A DNA stretch of 64,000 nucleotides from Promicromonospora panici (GCF_900608595.1 NZ_UWYY01000013.1:1-64000), one strand, 5' to 3'. Shown: positions 32,599 to 42,378, counted from the stretch's first letter. A program made the numbers and translations. The notes: a model not told the origin generated them from the sequence alone.

Positions 32599-33600
32599 CT
32601 ACGGCAGCACCACAACCTGTGCGGCGTAGACGAGTCCCGCGCCGAACCCGATCTGGAGGGCCAGGTCGCCGGACTTCGCCTGCCCTTCGGACAGGAGCCG
32701 CTCGGCGGCCAGCGGGATCGACGCCGCGGACGTGTTGCCGGTCTCGGCGATGTCGCGGGCGATCACCACCGTATCCGGCAGACCCAGCTGCTTCTTCATC
32801 TGGTCGATGATCCGCATGTTGGCCTGGTGCGGGATGAAGACCTGGATGTCCTCGGCGGTCACGCCTGCCTCGGCCATCGCCTTCTCCGCGACGGGCGCCA
32901 TCTGGAAGCTCGCCCACTTGAACACGGTAGGCCCGTCCTGGCGCAGCGTGGGCCAGCCCAGCGAGGCGTCCTCGCGCAGCTCGGTCCAGGAGTGCGTCTG
33001 GCGGATCGCGGTGGCCTTGGCGCCGTCCGAGCCCCACACCGTGGGGCCGATGCCCGGGGTGTCCGACGGGCCGACGATCGCGGCGCCCGCGCCGTCGCCC
33101 AGCAGGAACGAGATGGAGCGGTCGGTCGGGTCGATGATCTCGCTGAGCTTCTCGGCGCCGATCACCAGCACGTGCGTGGCGAGGCCCGCCCGGACGAGGG
33201 CATCCGCCTGGCCGATGCCGTACGCGTAGCCTGCGCAGGCCGCCGAGACGTCGTAGGCGGCGGCCGGCGTCGCGCCGATGCGCTCGGCCAGGATCGCGGC
33301 ACCCGACGGCGTCATGTGCATGTGCGTGATCGTCGAGAGGATGACCGTGTCGATGTCGGCGCCCGTCAGGCCCGCGGCGTCGAGCGCCTTGTGCGCGGCG
33401 GCCTCGGCCAGGTCGAGCACGTCCTTGTCCGCGCCGGCCCGGCGGCGCGTGACGATGCCGGTGCGCTGGCGGATCCACTCGTCCGACGAGTCGATCGGCC
33501 CCGCGATGTCGTCGTTGGTCACGACGAGCTCGCCGCGCTCCGCGCCGATCGCGAGGATCCGCGAGAACTGCGTGGGCTGGGCCTGCTGCAGGTTGGTCAC
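32599..33600 (-). CDS. fabH: 3-oxoacyl-ACP synthase III
   Basis: 333 residues. Cys122 (VSAACAGYAYG), the histidine of FIPHQANMRI and the asparagine of ETGNTSAAS form the FabH triad. It starts chains by condensing an acyl-CoA with malonyl-ACP, and in this group often takes branched starters. I place the start at the GTG at 33600, which overlaps the fabD stop (GTGA), rather than the longer upstream frame. Confidence 0.95.
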   Translation of the reverse strand: MTNLQQAQPTQFSRILAIGAERGELVVTNDDIAGPIDSSDEWIRQRTGIVTRRRAGADKDVLDLAEAAAHKALDAAGLTGADIDTVILSTITHMHMTPSGAAILAERIGATPAAAYDVSAACAGYAYGIGQADALVRAGLATHVLVIGAEKLSEIIDPTDRSISFLLGDGAGAAIVGPSDTPGIGPTVWGSDGAKATAIRQTHSWTELREDASLGWPTLRQDGPTVFKWASFQMAPVAEKAMAEAGVTAEDIQVFIPHQANMRIIDQMKKQLGLPDTVVIARDIAETGNTSAASIPLAAERLLSEGQAKSGDLALQIGFGAGLVYAAQVVVLP

Positions 33601-34583
33601 TGGTCTGCTCCGGTCGCGCTCGTGCCGCTGGAAAGGACGGTGCTGTGTGCCGCGATGAGCTCGCGGGCCGCGTCGAGGTCGGCGGGCGACTTCACCGCGA
33701 CCGTCTCGACGCCCTTGAGCCCGCGCTTGGCGAGGCCCGTCAGGACGCCGCCGGGGGCGAGCTCGAGCAGGCCCGTCACGCCGCGCTCGGCGAGGCCGGT
33801 CATGATCAGGTCCCAGCGCACCGGTGCCGTGACCTGGCCCGCGATGTTGCGCAGCACGTCGGCCCCGGTGCCGTGGCCGTGGGCGCCACCGGTGTAGGCG
33901 GTCCCGTCGAGGTCCGCCAGGAAGGGGAGCATCGGGTCGGCGGCGTCCCAGCCGAGGGCAACGGGCTCGAACTCGGCCCGGGCCGCGTCCATGAACGGGG
34001 TGTGGAAGGCACCGGCGACCTGCAGCGGGATCACGCGGGCGCGGGTCGGCGGGTTCTCGGCCAGCTTGGCGAGGTCCTCCAGTGCACCGGCCGCGACAGT
34101 TTGGCCGGCACCGTTGACGTTCGCGGGCCACAGGCCCGCCGCCTCGATCGCGGCGAGCACCTCGTCCGGGTCGCCACCCACCACGGCGCTCATGCCCGAC
34201 GGCGCTGCCGCGGCCGCCGTGGCCATCGCTCGGGCGCGGCGCGCGACCAGGCCGGCCGCGCCGTCGTCCGACAGGGCGCCTGCCACCGCTGCCGCCGACA
34301 GCTCACCGACCGAGTGACCTGCGGTGATGTCGACGACGTCGGCGGCGGCGCGCCCGTCCAGGAGCGCGCGGAGCGCGAGCAGCGATGTGGTGACGATCAG
34401 GGGCTGGGCCACCGCGGTGTCGCGGATGGTGTCGGCGTCCGAGGTGGTGCCGTGCGCCACCAGGTCCAGGTTCGAGGCCTCGGATGCTGCAGCGAGGCGT
34501 TGTTCGGTACCGGGCAGCTCGAGCCAGTCGCTGAGCATCCCGGGGGTCTGAGAGCCCTGTCCAGGGCAGACGACGGCGAGCAC
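33597..34583 (-). CDS. fabD: malonyl-CoA:ACP transacylase
   Basis: 328 residues from GTG at 34583. CPGQGSQ opens the domain, GHSVGE holds the active Ser91, and AGAFHTPFM holds the catalytic histidine. It loads malonyl units onto ACP. A TTG at 34613 is also in frame, but the fold starts right at the GTG. It leads the fab operon, 120 bp behind the regulator gene, and that gap contains a palindrome also found before the regulator. Confidence 0.93.
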   Translation of the reverse strand: MLAVVCPGQGSQTPGMLSDWLELPGTEQRLAAASEASNLDLVAHGTTSDADTIRDTAVAQPLIVTTSLLALRALLDGRAAADVVDITAGHSVGELSAAAVAGALSDDGAAGLVARRARAMATAAAAAPSGMSAVVGGDPDEVLAAIEAAGLWPANVNGAGQTVAAGALEDLAKLAENPPTRARVIPLQVAGAFHTPFMDAARAEFEPVALGWDAADPMLPFLADLDGTAYTGGAHGHGTGADVLRNIAGQVTAPVRWDLIMTGLAERGVTGLLELAPGGVLTGLAKRGLKGVETVAVKSPADLDAARELIAAHSTVLSSGTSATGADQ

Positions 34584-34650
34584 GCGTCCACTCTGCCAAC
34601 CCGGAGAGCACAACTGACGTCGCGACCCGTACCAACCTCATCAGGGGGCC

Positions 34651-34667
34651 TTGTGGGGAACCTACAA
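34651..34667. promoter_or_regulatory. predicted FasR operator before fabD
   Basis: TTGTGGGGAACCTACAA is a dyad of TTGTGG and its near-complement. It lies 68 bp before the fabD start and shares 14 of 17 bases with the site upstream of the regulator gene at 36075-36091. Confidence 0.6.
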
Positions 34668-34702
34668 GGCGCTGACCTCGGCTAAGAGTTAGGGCGGATG
34701 CC

Positions 34703-36052
34703 TCAGCCCCGGCCGAGCTGGCCCAGCGCCAGCGCCACCTGCAGCACGAACGACTCGCGGGCGTCGAGCGGGTCCCACCCGGTGATCTCCGAGACCTTGC
34801 GGAGCCGGTAGCGCACCGTGTTGGGGTGAACGTACAGATGTCGCGCCGCTGCCTCCAGGGATCGGCCGGTCCCCAGGTAGGCCGAAAGGGTCTCCAGCAC
34901 GGCGCCGCCGGCGTCCTGCAGCGGGGTGAAAGCCTGGGCGATCAGGGTGGCGCGCGCCGTGTAGTCGCCGGTCAGCACGCGTTCCGGCAGGAGGTCGTCG
35001 GCCATGACCGGGCGCGGCGCCTGCGGCCATGCGGGGGCCGCAGTGAGGCCGGCGAGCGCCGAGCGGGCGGACCGGGCGGCGTCGGTCAGGCTGGGCACCT
35101 GGGTGCCGATCACCACCGGGCCGGTGCCGAACCGGCTCAGCAGCGACGTGGCGGCGGCGACGAGGTCGCCCTCGCCGCCGAGCACGAGCACGAGCCGGTC
35201 GCCGTGGATCCCGACGAGGGCGTCGCCCGCGGCTCGCCGGGCGACCCGGCGGATCTCGGCCGTGCGGATCTCGTCGAGCCCCTCGGTGGCGAGGCCCACG
35301 ACGACCAGCGCGTTGCCGCGGCCGCTCCAGCCGAGCGCCGAGATGCGAGACCGGAGGGAGTCGTCGCCGTCGCCGCGCACCAGCGCGTCGACCACCAGCG
35401 CCTCGAGGCGGGCGTCCCAGGCGCCGCGCCACTCGGCGGCGCGGGCGTAGACCTCGGCCGCGGAGAACGCGACCTCGCGGGAGTAGCGCAGAACGGCCTC
35501 GCGCAGGTCCCGCTCGCCGCCCGGGGCGGCGATCCGGTCGGAGTGCGTCTCGACGACGTCGACCACCACGCGCACGAGCTGCAGGGTGTGCTGCAGCGAG
35601 ATGGACCGGGTCAGCTCGGTCGGCGCCGCGGCGAAGATCTCGCTGACGCCGTGCGGCGGCCGGTCCGGGTCGGTGAACCAGGAGGTGAAGGCGTTGATGC
35701 CGGCCTGGGCGACGAGGCCGACGTACGAGCGGTCCTCGGCCGGCAGGTCGCGGTACCAGGTGAGGTCCTCGTCGAGCCGGCGCATCGCGGCAGCGGTGAG
35801 GAGGCCGCTCGCCTCCCGGACTCGCTGGAGGTTCATCGGGAAGCCCGCGGGGTCGGTGCCGGACTCGCGGGCCTGGTCAGTGGCGGTTTCCGAGGCGGCA
35901 TCGGGGGCAGCCTCCGGCGTCGGGCCGTCCTCGCCGGTGCCGTGGCCGGCGGCCTGACCGGCGTCCTTGCTGTCGCCCCGGTCGGCTGCTGACCCGGCCT
36001 CCCGGTCGGTCTTGGGGGCGCTGGTTCGCGCGGCCCGTCGTGTTGCTGGCAC
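34703..36052 (-). CDS. fasR: PucR/CdaR-type transcriptional regulator, FasR-like
   Basis: 449 residues. The first 70 are disordered (Asp, Ala, Gly). A central ligand-binding/GGDEF-like region follows. The C-terminal PucR HTH reads SLEAAARHLYVHPNTVRYRLRKVSEITGWDP. In Streptomyces the protein in this exact position before fabD, FasR, controls the fatty-acid operon. Its gene and fabD share a 17-bp palindrome, so it probably regulates both. The gene symbol is given by position and domain, not by direct identity. Confidence 0.8.
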   Translation of the reverse strand: MPATRRAARTSAPKTDREAGSAADRGDSKDAGQAAGHGTGEDGPTPEAAPDAASETATDQARESGTDPAGFPMNLQRVREASGLLTAAAMRRLDEDLTWYRDLPAEDRSYVGLVAQAGINAFTSWFTDPDRPPHGVSEIFAAAPTELTRSISLQHTLQLVRVVVDVVETHSDRIAAPGGERDLREAVLRYSREVAFSAAEVYARAAEWRGAWDARLEALVVDALVRGDGDDSLRSRISALGWSGRGNALVVVGLATEGLDEIRTAEIRRVARRAAGDALVGIHGDRLVLVLGGEGDLVAAATSLLSRFGTGPVVIGTQVPSLTDAARSARSALAGLTAAPAWPQAPRPVMADDLLPERVLTGDYTARATLIAQAFTPLQDAGGAVLETLSAYLGTGRSLEAAARHLYVHPNTVRYRLRKVSEITGWDPLDARESFVLQVALALGQLGRG

Positions 36053-36074
36053 TCCGGCAGCATACGAGCCCTAG

Positions 36075-36091
36075 TTGTGGGGAGTCCACAA
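36075..36091. promoter_or_regulatory. predicted FasR operator before its own gene
   Basis: TTGTGGGGAGTCCACAA, with 6-bp arms TTGTGG and CCACAA, lies 23 bp upstream of the regulator start. It matches the site before fabD. Confidence 0.6.
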
Positions 36092-36151
36092 ACGGACTTT
36101 AGAGACAGCTCCGGCCCAGTGCGCCACTGCGGAAAACTGTAGGGTCGAGAC

Positions 36152-36841
36152 ATGGCCCTGATGCATCGGCTCCGCCGCCTCATCCGTCGGCCCCTGTCTG
36201 CGTCCACGGTCGGTACCCGCCGTCCGTCGCCGTCGGCGCCCCGACGAGGGGACGTGGTGCACGAGGACGCGCTGCGTGCGCAGCTGACCGACGATCCCAA
36301 CAACGAGGAGGCGTTCGGCGCCCTGGCGGAGATCGTCCGCCGTCGGGCCGCCGAGGACCCGACGCTGGAGGATCCACTGCGAGACTCGGACGAGATCGCG
36401 GCCTCGAAGCAGCGCGACGCCGACCTCGCGGTCTGGGCCCTCGCCGAGGAACTGGCCGGGCACCCGCGGGGCTGGTACCCGCTGATCGAGCTGGGCCGGC
36501 TGTCGCTGGCCGACGACCCGGAGGGCGCCGTCCGCCGGCTGATCACCGCCGCCGAGCGTGACCCCGACGGGCGCGCGCTGGCCGAGGGCCTCGCGATCCT
36601 GCGCGACGCGGGCATGCCCGTGGAGGCCCTGGGGCTGGGTGTGGGGCACTGGCGGGTGCGGGAGCACTCGCCGGTCGTGGGCAAGCACCTCGTGCTGGCC
36701 GCGCTGGAGGCCGACCGGGTGCACGAGGCCAAGCAGCACCTGCGGTCCCTGGAGATGCACCCCGACACGAGGGCGGTCAAGCCGCTGCACGACGAGCTGG
36801 CAAAGGCGATAGCCGCAAGCGAACAGGCCACGCCGAAGTAG
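36152..36841 (+). CDS. hypothetical TPR-like protein
   Basis: 229 residues. A basic N-terminus (HRLRRLIRRPLS) leads into an alpha-helical domain with tetratricopeptide-like pairs (NNEEAFGALAEIVRRRAA, WYPLIELGRLSLADDPEGAVRRL, KHLVLAALEADRVHEAKQHL). Proteins of this type are scaffolds, and I do not recognise the specific family. Its TAG stop is the TAG of the first unit of the 16-bp repeat array, as for the HTTM gene at 29305. It diverges from the FasR-like gene. Confidence 0.7.
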   Translation: MALMHRLRRLIRRPLSASTVGTRRPSPSAPRRGDVVHEDALRAQLTDDPNNEEAFGALAEIVRRRAAEDPTLEDPLRDSDEIAASKQRDADLAVWALAEELAGHPRGWYPLIELGRLSLADDPEGAVRRLITAAERDPDGRALAEGLAILRDAGMPVEALGLGVGHWRVREHSPVVGKHLVLAALEADRVHEAKQHLRSLEMHPDTRAVKPLHDELAKAIAASEQATPK

Positions 36842-36995
36842 AACTGCAGCGAAGTAGAACCCTGGCGAGGTAGAACCCTGGCGAGGTAGAACTCTGGCGA
36901 GGTAGAACTGCAGCGCACTGATCGTCGGTGCGCTGCAGTTCTACTTCGCCCTGGTTCTACTTCGCCAGGGTTCTACCTCGCCAGGGTTCTACCTC
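36835..36995. repeat. 16-bp-period GARGTAGAAC inverted repeat array, copy 2
   Basis: The forward unit GARGTAGAAC occurs at 36835, 36851, 36867, 36883 and 36899. The reverse unit GTTCTACYTC occurs at 36938, 36954, 36970 and 36986. All are exactly 16 bp apart within each arm. At the apex GCAGCGCAC pairs with GTGCGCTGC. The whole 161 bp forms a hairpin with arms of about 75 bp, lying between two converging genes. Confidence 0.9.
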
Positions 36996-37005
36996 GGGGG
37001 TGGGG

Positions 37006-39753
37006 TCAGCTGTCGCCGCCCGCGGTGCCGGAGGTGCCGGCGGTGACGTCGAGCAGGCGGTACTTCTCGATGGCCTTGCTGACGACGTCGGCCGAGACCT
37101 CACCGCGGCGGGCGAGGACCTGGAGCGTCTTGACCACCATCGACGGGCCGTCGATGAGGAAGTGACGCCGCGCGGCGGCCCGGGTGTCGGAGAAGCCGAA
37201 GCCGTCCGCGCCGAGCACCGCGTAGTCACCGGGGACCCATGCGCGGATCTGGTCGGGCACGAGGTGGTCGTAGTCGCTGGTGGCGACGAACGGCCCCTGG
37301 GAGCCCGACAGCTTCTCGGTGACGTACGGCGTACGCACCGGACCCGACGGGTCGACGAAGGAGTCCTGCTCGGCGGCCAGCGCGTCGCGACGCAGCTCGT
37401 TCCAGCTGGTCACGGACCACACATCGGCCGAGACGCCCCAGTCCTCCTTGAGGAGCTGCTGCGCCTCGAGCGCCCACGGCACCCCCACGCCGGAGGCGAG
37501 GAGCTGGGCCTTGGGGCCCTCGGCGTCCGACACCGAGATGCGGTGGATGCCGCGCTTGATGCCCTCGATGTCGACGTCCTCCGGCTCGGCCGGCTGGATC
37601 ATCGGCTCGTTGTACACCGTGAGGTAGTACATGACGTCCTGGTCGCGGCCGTCGGAGCCGTCGCCGTACATGCGCTCGATGCCGTCCCGCACGATGTGCC
37701 GGATCTCGTATCCGTACGCCGGGTCGTACTGCACGATCGCGGTGTTGGTGCCGGCGATGAGCGGGCTGTGCCCGTCGGCGTGCTGCAGGCCCTCACCCGT
37801 GAGGGTGGTGCGGCCCGCGGTGGCGCCGATGATGAAGCCGCGCGTCATCTGGTCGCCGGCCGCCCAGAACTGGTCGCCCGTGCGCTGGAAGCCGAACATC
37901 GAGTAGAAGATGTAGACCGGGATCATCGGCTCGCCGTGCGTCGCGTACGACGTGCCCACCGACTGGAACGCGGCGGCGGAGCCGGCCTCGTTGATGCCGG
38001 TGTGCATGATCTGGCCCTGCTCGGACTCCTTGTAGCTCAGCATGAGCTCGCGGTCCACGGCGAGGTAGTTCTGGCCGAGCGTGTTGAAGATCTTTGCGCT
38101 CGGGAAGATCGAGTCGAGGCCGAAGGTACGGGCCTCGTCCGGGATGATCGGCACGATGCGGTTGCCGAAGTCCTTGGCCTTGAAAAGGTCCTTGAGCAGC
38201 CGCACGAACGACATGGTCGTGGCGACCTGCTGCGTGCCGGAGCCCTTCTTCAGCAGCTCGTAGGTCTTGTCCTCGGGCAGGGGCAGCGACTTCTTCGTGC
38301 CGCGGCGCTCCGGGACGAACCCGCCGAGCTGACGACGGCGCTCCTGCATGTACTGGATCTCCGGCGAGTCGGCGCCCGGGTGGTAGTACGGCGGCAGGTA
38401 GGGGTCGGCCTCGAGCTCGGCGTCCGAGATCGGGATGCGGAGCGAGTCGCGCAGTGTCTTGAGGTCGTCGCCCTTGAGCTTCTTCATCTGGTGCGTCGCG
38501 TTGCGGCCGGCGAAGCCGGAGCCCAGGCCGTAGCCCTTGACGGTGTGCGCCAGGATGATCGTCGGCTGGCCCGTGTGCGCCCGCGCCGCGGAGTACGCCG
38601 CGTAGAGCTTGCGGTAGTCGTGCCCGCCGCGCTTCATGTTCCAGATGTCCTCGTCGGTCATGTTCTCGACGAGGGCCTTGGTCCGCGGGTCGCGCCCGAA
38701 GAAGTGCTCGCGGATGAACGCGCCCGACTCGGCGCGGTAGGTCTGGTAGTCACCGTCGGGGGTGACGTTCATGAGGTTGACCAGCGCGCGGTCCTTGTCG
38801 GCGTTGAGCAGGGCGTCCCACTCGCGGCCCCAGACGACCTTGATGACGTTCCAGCCGGCGCCCTTGAACTGGGCCTCCAGCTCCTGGACGATCTTGCCGT
38901 TGCCGCGGACCGGCCCGTCGAGGCGCTGCAGGTTGCAGTTGACGACGAACGTCAGGTTGTCCAGCTGCTGCTGCGCGGCGTGCTGGATCATGCCGCGGCT
39001 CTCCGGCTCGTCCATCTCGCCGTCGCCGAGGAAGGCCCAGACGTCCTGCTGGCTGGTGTCCTTGATCCCGCGGTTGTGCAGGTACTTGTTGGTCCAGGCC
39101 TGGTAGATGGCCGACGCCGGGCCGAGGCCCATGCTGACGGTCGGGAACTCCCAGAAGTCCTGCATGAGGCGCGGGTGCGGGTAGGACGGCAGGCCGCCAC
39201 CCGGGTGCGACTTCTCCTGGCGGAACCCGTCGAGCTGGTCCGCCGACAGGCGGCCCTCGAGGTATGCCCGGGCGTAGACGCCGGGGGAGGCGTGGCCCTG
39301 GAAGTAGATCTGGTCACCGCCGCCAGGGTGGTCCTTGCCGCGGAAGAAGTGGTTCAGCCCCACCTCGTACAGCGTCGCCACGGACGCGTACGAGGAGATG
39401 TGCCCGCCGACGCTGAGACCCTCGCGCTGGGCGCGGGTCACCATGACCGCCGCGTTCCAACGGATCCACGAGCGGTAACGACGCTCCATGGCCTCGTCAC
39501 CCGGGAAGTACGGCTCCTCGTGCACACCGATGGTGTTCACGTAGGGCGTCGCCATCGACGCGGGGATGCTCACATTCCGTTCTCGCGCCCGCCGCAGCAG
39601 GTTGAGCATGACGTACCGGGCGCGGGGTCCGCCCTTGTCGTCGATCAGCCCGTCGAAGGACTCGACCCATTCCTCGGTCTCGGCCGGGTCGATGTCAGGT
39701 ACGGCGCTGAGCAGACCGTTGATCAGCGGTCCGGTCTCGTCAAACGAAGCCAC
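37006..39753 (-). CDS. aceE: pyruvate dehydrogenase E1 component, homodimeric
   Basis: 915 residues of the single-chain E1 type. The thiamine-diphosphate motif begins at [14 protein letters not shown] and includes the conserved substrate-loop histidines. It decarboxylates pyruvate and passes the acetyl group to the lipoyl E2. I chose the GTG at 39753 because GAGAGAGG stands about 6 bp before it and the sequence then begins with the usual short helix ([18 protein letters not shown]). An upstream ATG at 39873 would add an atypical tail. E2 and E3 genes are not in the window. It converges on the repeat array and diverges from the DUF3052 gene. Confidence 0.93.
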   Translation of the reverse strand: MASFDETGPLINGLLSAVPDIDPAETEEWVESFDGLIDDKGGPRARYVMLNLLRRARERNVSIPASMATPYVNTIGVHEEPYFPGDEAMERRYRSWIRWNAAVMVTRAQREGLSVGGHISSYASVATLYEVGLNHFFRGKDHPGGGDQIYFQGHASPGVYARAYLEGRLSADQLDGFRQEKSHPGGGLPSYPHPRLMQDFWEFPTVSMGLGPASAIYQAWTNKYLHNRGIKDTSQQDVWAFLGDGEMDEPESRGMIQHAAQQQLDNLTFVVNCNLQRLDGPVRGNGKIVQELEAQFKGAGWNVIKVVWGREWDALLNADKDRALVNLMNVTPDGDYQTYRAESGAFIREHFFGRDPRTKALVENMTDEDIWNMKRGGHDYRKLYAAYSAARAHTGQPTIILAHTVKGYGLGSGFAGRNATHQMKKLKGDDLKTLRDSLRIPISDAELEADPYLPPYYHPGADSPEIQYMQERRRQLGGFVPERRGTKKSLPLPEDKTYELLKKGSGTQQVATTMSFVRLLKDLFKAKDFGNRIVPIIPDEARTFGLDSIFPSAKIFNTLGQNYLAVDRELMLSYKESEQGQIMHTGINEAGSAAAFQSVGTSYATHGEPMIPVYIFYSMFGFQRTGDQFWAAGDQMTRGFIIGATAGRTTLTGEGLQHADGHSPLIAGTNTAIVQYDPAYGYEIRHIVRDGIERMYGDGSDGRDQDVMYYLTVYNEPMIQPAEPEDVDIEGIKRGIHRISVSDAEGPKAQLLASGVGVPWALEAQQLLKEDWGVSADVWSVTSWNELRRDALAAEQDSFVDPSGPVRTPYVTEKLSGSQGPFVATSDYDHLVPDQIRAWVPGDYAVLGADGFGFSDTRAAARRHFLIDGPSMVVKTLQVLARRGEVSADVVSKAIEKYRLLDVTAGTSGTAGGDS

Positions 39754-40191
39754 CAGCAACCTCTCTCGGTGTCGCGCGGCGCGGTCGCGGTTCGCGCTCC
39801 CCGCCGCCTCGTCAGAACCCGTCGCGTCGGCGGTAGCGTCACCACAGCTGGGGTTGCGGCTGTGCACGCCCACGCACAGGTGGTCCTATCCATTCTGTCC
39901 CCTCACAGCGTGCGCTCACACCATAGGGGGGTCAAGAGTGCGTGATCTGCGTTACGTCTGTGTGGATTCGCACCAGTATTGATACGCAGTATCGCAATGT
40001 TGAGACTGAGTGCATGACTCGTCCGTTGCCGAGGTCCCATCGATTCATAAAAGGACACCACGCGACCTGGTTGCGAGGCATGGCCGGGGTGCGTGCACTA
40101 CCTTTGGCGACGGAGGGCCCGACGAAGGGCCGACAGAACAGGCATACGACCCGGCTGCAAGTGCCGGACAGAGAGAGGGACGATCAACCAA
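39754..40191. other. 438-bp divergent intergenic region
   Basis: I see no coding frame with codon bias here. It must hold the promoters of aceE (leftward) and the DUF3052 gene (rightward). GATACGCAGTATC at 39981-39993 is a short dyad with further symmetric flanks (ATT...AAT) and could be an operator. The stretch 39930-40010 is AT-richer than its surroundings, as promoters often are. Confidence 0.5.
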
Positions 40192-40599
40192 GTGAGCACG
40201 GACACCCAGGGCGCTGGGCGCCTCGGTTTCGAGGCCGGCCAGGTGGTGCAGGAGTTCGGCTGGGGCGACGACGTCGACGATGCACTCCGGGCCGACATCG
40301 AAAAGATCATCGGTAGCGAGCTGGAGGACGAGGACTTCGGCGACGTGACCGACGGCGTCATCCTCTGGTGGCGGGAGGACGACGGAGACCTCACCGACGC
40401 CCTGGTCGATGTGCAGACCGTCCTGGACGACGGCGGTCTCATCTGGATCTTCACGCCCAAGCCCGGCCGCGACGGCGAGGTGGGGCACAGCGACATCCAG
40501 GAGGCCGCCACGACGGCCGGCCTGCAGACCACCAGCACCTTCGCCATCGCGGAGGACTGGTCGGCGACCCGGCTCGCGTACCGGGGCCGCGGCAAGTGA
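40192..40599 (+). CDS. DUF3052 family protein
   Basis: 135 residues from GTG. RLGFEAGQVVQEFGWGDDVDD and VILWWREDDGDLTD are the recognisable DUF3052 segments. The protein is acidic and widespread in actinobacteria, commonly coded next to aceE and a peroxiredoxin, as here. The function is not known. AGAGGG lies about 12 bp before the start. Confidence 0.85.
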   Translation: MSTDTQGAGRLGFEAGQVVQEFGWGDDVDDALRADIEKIIGSELEDEDFGDVTDGVILWWREDDGDLTDALVDVQTVLDDGGLIWIFTPKPGRDGEVGHSDIQEAATTAGLQTTSTFAIAEDWSATRLAYRGRGK

Positions 40600-40622
40600 C
40601 GGCCTGACAACCTTGGGGAGTC

Positions 40623-41114
40623 ATGACTGAGTCCGCTGCCGTGTCGAATGCTCCCGTGGTGTCGCTGGAGCCGGGTGACCCCGCGCCCGACTTCACGCTT
40701 CCTGACACGCACGGCACGCCGACCACGCTGTCGGACTTGCGTGGTGCACCGGTGCTCGTCGTCTTCGTGCCGTTCGCCTTCTCCGGCACGTGCACCCACG
40801 AGCTGTGCGAGCTGCGCGACAACATCGAGGACTTCGAGACCGCCGGCGTGCGGCTGCTCGTCATATCGACCGACGCGGTCTTCACGCTCAAGGCGTGGCA
40901 GGCGGCTGAGGGCTATCAGTTCGATCTGTTGTCCGACTTCTGGCCGCACGGCGAGGTCGCGCGCGACTACGGGGTGTTCGACGAGAACTCGGGGATCGCG
41001 CTGCGCGGTACGTTCCTGATCGACGCCGACGGGATCATCCGGTGGTGCGTCGTGAACCCGCGGGGGCAGGCGCGCAGCCTGGAGGAGTACCGGGTAGCGG
41101 TCGCGGAGATCTGA
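40623..41114 (+). CDS. peroxiredoxin, AhpE/AhpC-TSA type
   Basis: 163 residues with the thioredoxin-like fold. FVPFAFSGTCTHELC contains the P-x-x-x-S-x-x-C active site, and its Cys is the peroxidatic residue. A further cysteine follows four residues on (HELCE). It reduces peroxides in the cytoplasm. It follows the DUF3052 gene by 23 bp and is likely cotranscribed. The actinobacterial AhpE type is the best fit by length and motif. Confidence 0.85.
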   Translation: MTESAAVSNAPVVSLEPGDPAPDFTLPDTHGTPTTLSDLRGAPVLVVFVPFAFSGTCTHELCELRDNIEDFETAGVRLLVISTDAVFTLKAWQAAEGYQFDLLSDFWPHGEVARDYGVFDENSGIALRGTFLIDADGIIRWCVVNPRGQARSLEEYRVAVAEI

Positions 41115-41192
41115 TCTTCGGGTCGGATGTGGGGCCGGTCGGAAAAGTAGGGCCGGTTTGGCTGGCGGGCCAGGTATTGTGGTCCGCTGCCG

Positions 41193-41266
41193 GGGCTCGT
41201 AGCTCAGTTGGTTAGAGCGCCACGTTTACACCGTGGATGTCGGGGGTTCGAATCCCTCCGGGCCCA
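41193..41266 (+). tRNA. tRNA-Val (TAC)
   Basis: Cloverleaf with acceptor GGGCTCG/CGGGCCC, D-stem GCTC/GAGC, anticodon stem CCACG/CGTGG around TTTACAC, T-loop TTCGAAT and discriminator A, followed by CC. Confidence 0.95.
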
Positions 41267-41272
41267 CCCTGT

Positions 41273-41311
41273 GATGACGCGGGACATCGTTGATAGATGT
41301 TCCGCGTCATC
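41273..41311. terminator. terminator after tRNA-Val
   Basis: GATGACGCGGGACATC pairs with GATGTTCCGCGTCATC (16-bp stem, one mismatch) around GTTGATA. It starts 7 bp after the tRNA and also faces the end of the converging gene at 41331. Confidence 0.85.
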
Positions 41312-41330
41312 GCTCATCGGGTGGGCCGGC

Positions 41331-42218
41331 TCAGAAGAGGTTGCGCGGGTCGAACTTCTCGGCCAGGTCCGAGAGCGACTGGCCCGCTCCGGAGACCTCG
41401 TCCCCGAGCCCGGACACCGCACCCTCGGCCGTGCCGGCAAGGTCCTCGACGCCCGCGGTGGCCTGGTCAACAGCACCCGCACCGAGGCCTTCGACTCCGG
41501 CAGCGGCTTCGCCAAGGGCACCGGTCCCGATCTCACCGGCCGCCGCTGTCAGTCCTTCGACGTCGACACCCGACGCGAGCGCGTCGAAGTCGACCCCGAG
41601 GTTCGCCGCGTTCTCCAGGAGCGGGCCCGCCACGCTGCTCACCGCCGCACCGGCCGCGACGGCGCCCAGGATGCCTACCGCACCGACGGCGACTCCGGCC
41701 ACGGCCCCGCCGGTGCCGACCTTCGCGAGCACCGACCGCATGGAGCCCGGTCGGCGGGCCTCCGTGCGAGCCGCTGCCCGGGACAGATCGGCGACGTCGG
41801 CCGAGCGGGGCTGCTCGTGCGGCGGTAGCTCCGTCTGCATGCGCTGCAGCACCGCCTGGCGCTGCGCAGGCGTCAGCTGCGCGAACGACTCGGCATGGAT
41901 CTGCTCGATCTGGTGCGGTTCGGCGGTCTGCATGAGGTAGTCGTACCGGGCGATCGCCTGGCGGTCCGCGTCGGTGGACCCCGGCGCGGCCGGCCGGCCC
42001 TGCGGGGCGGTCGGGTAGCCCCGCTGGGCGGGCGCCTGGCCCGGCGTCTGCGCAGCCTGGTCACGCCCGCTCACCGCGGCGGCCACGTCCTGGAGCGTGG
42101 ACTGCCAGGACCTCTGGCCCGTCGAGCCGCCCTGCGGCGCGCCCTGCTGTTGCTGCTGTCCCGTCTGGGAGTCGAGCACCTTCTTGGCCAGGCCGATCAT
42201 GTTCGTGAGCTTGGACAT
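41331..42218 (-). CDS. hypothetical protein with central Gly/Ala membrane segment
   Basis: 295 residues. The N-terminus is basic and helical. A Gln-rich stretch (about 20-30) and Pro/Gly-rich linker follow, then a helical part (ARYDYLMQTAEPHQIEQIHAESFAQLTPAQRQAVLQ; given only to show its pattern of helices). A strongly hydrophobic Gly/Ala segment (about 170-205) could cross a membrane. The tail repeats Gly/Ala with acidic residues. I know no named family. The ATG at 42218 follows GGAAGGA by 8 bp. Confidence 0.65.
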   Translation of the reverse strand: MSKLTNMIGLAKKVLDSQTGQQQQQGAPQGGSTGQRSWQSTLQDVAAAVSGRDQAAQTPGQAPAQRGYPTAPQGRPAAPGSTDADRQAIARYDYLMQTAEPHQIEQIHAESFAQLTPAQRQAVLQRMQTELPPHEQPRSADVADLSRAAARTEARRPGSMRSVLAKVGTGGAVAGVAVGAVGILGAVAAGAAVSSVAGPLLENAANLGVDFDALASGVDVEGLTAAAGEIGTGALGEAAAGVEGLGAGAVDQATAGVEDLAGTAEGAVSGLGDEVSGAGQSLSDLAEKFDPRNLF

Positions 42219-42378
42219 GCGGTCCGTTCCTTCCGTCGGGCGGAGGGACCACACTTCCAGGCGAACATGAGAAGTCTGTGAGACCAGGATGAGAGTTTCA
42301 CCCGGTGACCATCAACTCCGAGGGCTGTCGCCGACCGAGGGCGACAGAGCTGGCGGCCGCCCGGGTGCGCTGCGGCGC

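Noticed and set aside
33597..34131. Longer fabH start in the upstream frame
   Set aside because: The extension lies wholly inside fabD in another frame and has shadow composition; GTG 33600 overlaps the fabD stop and fits the family length.
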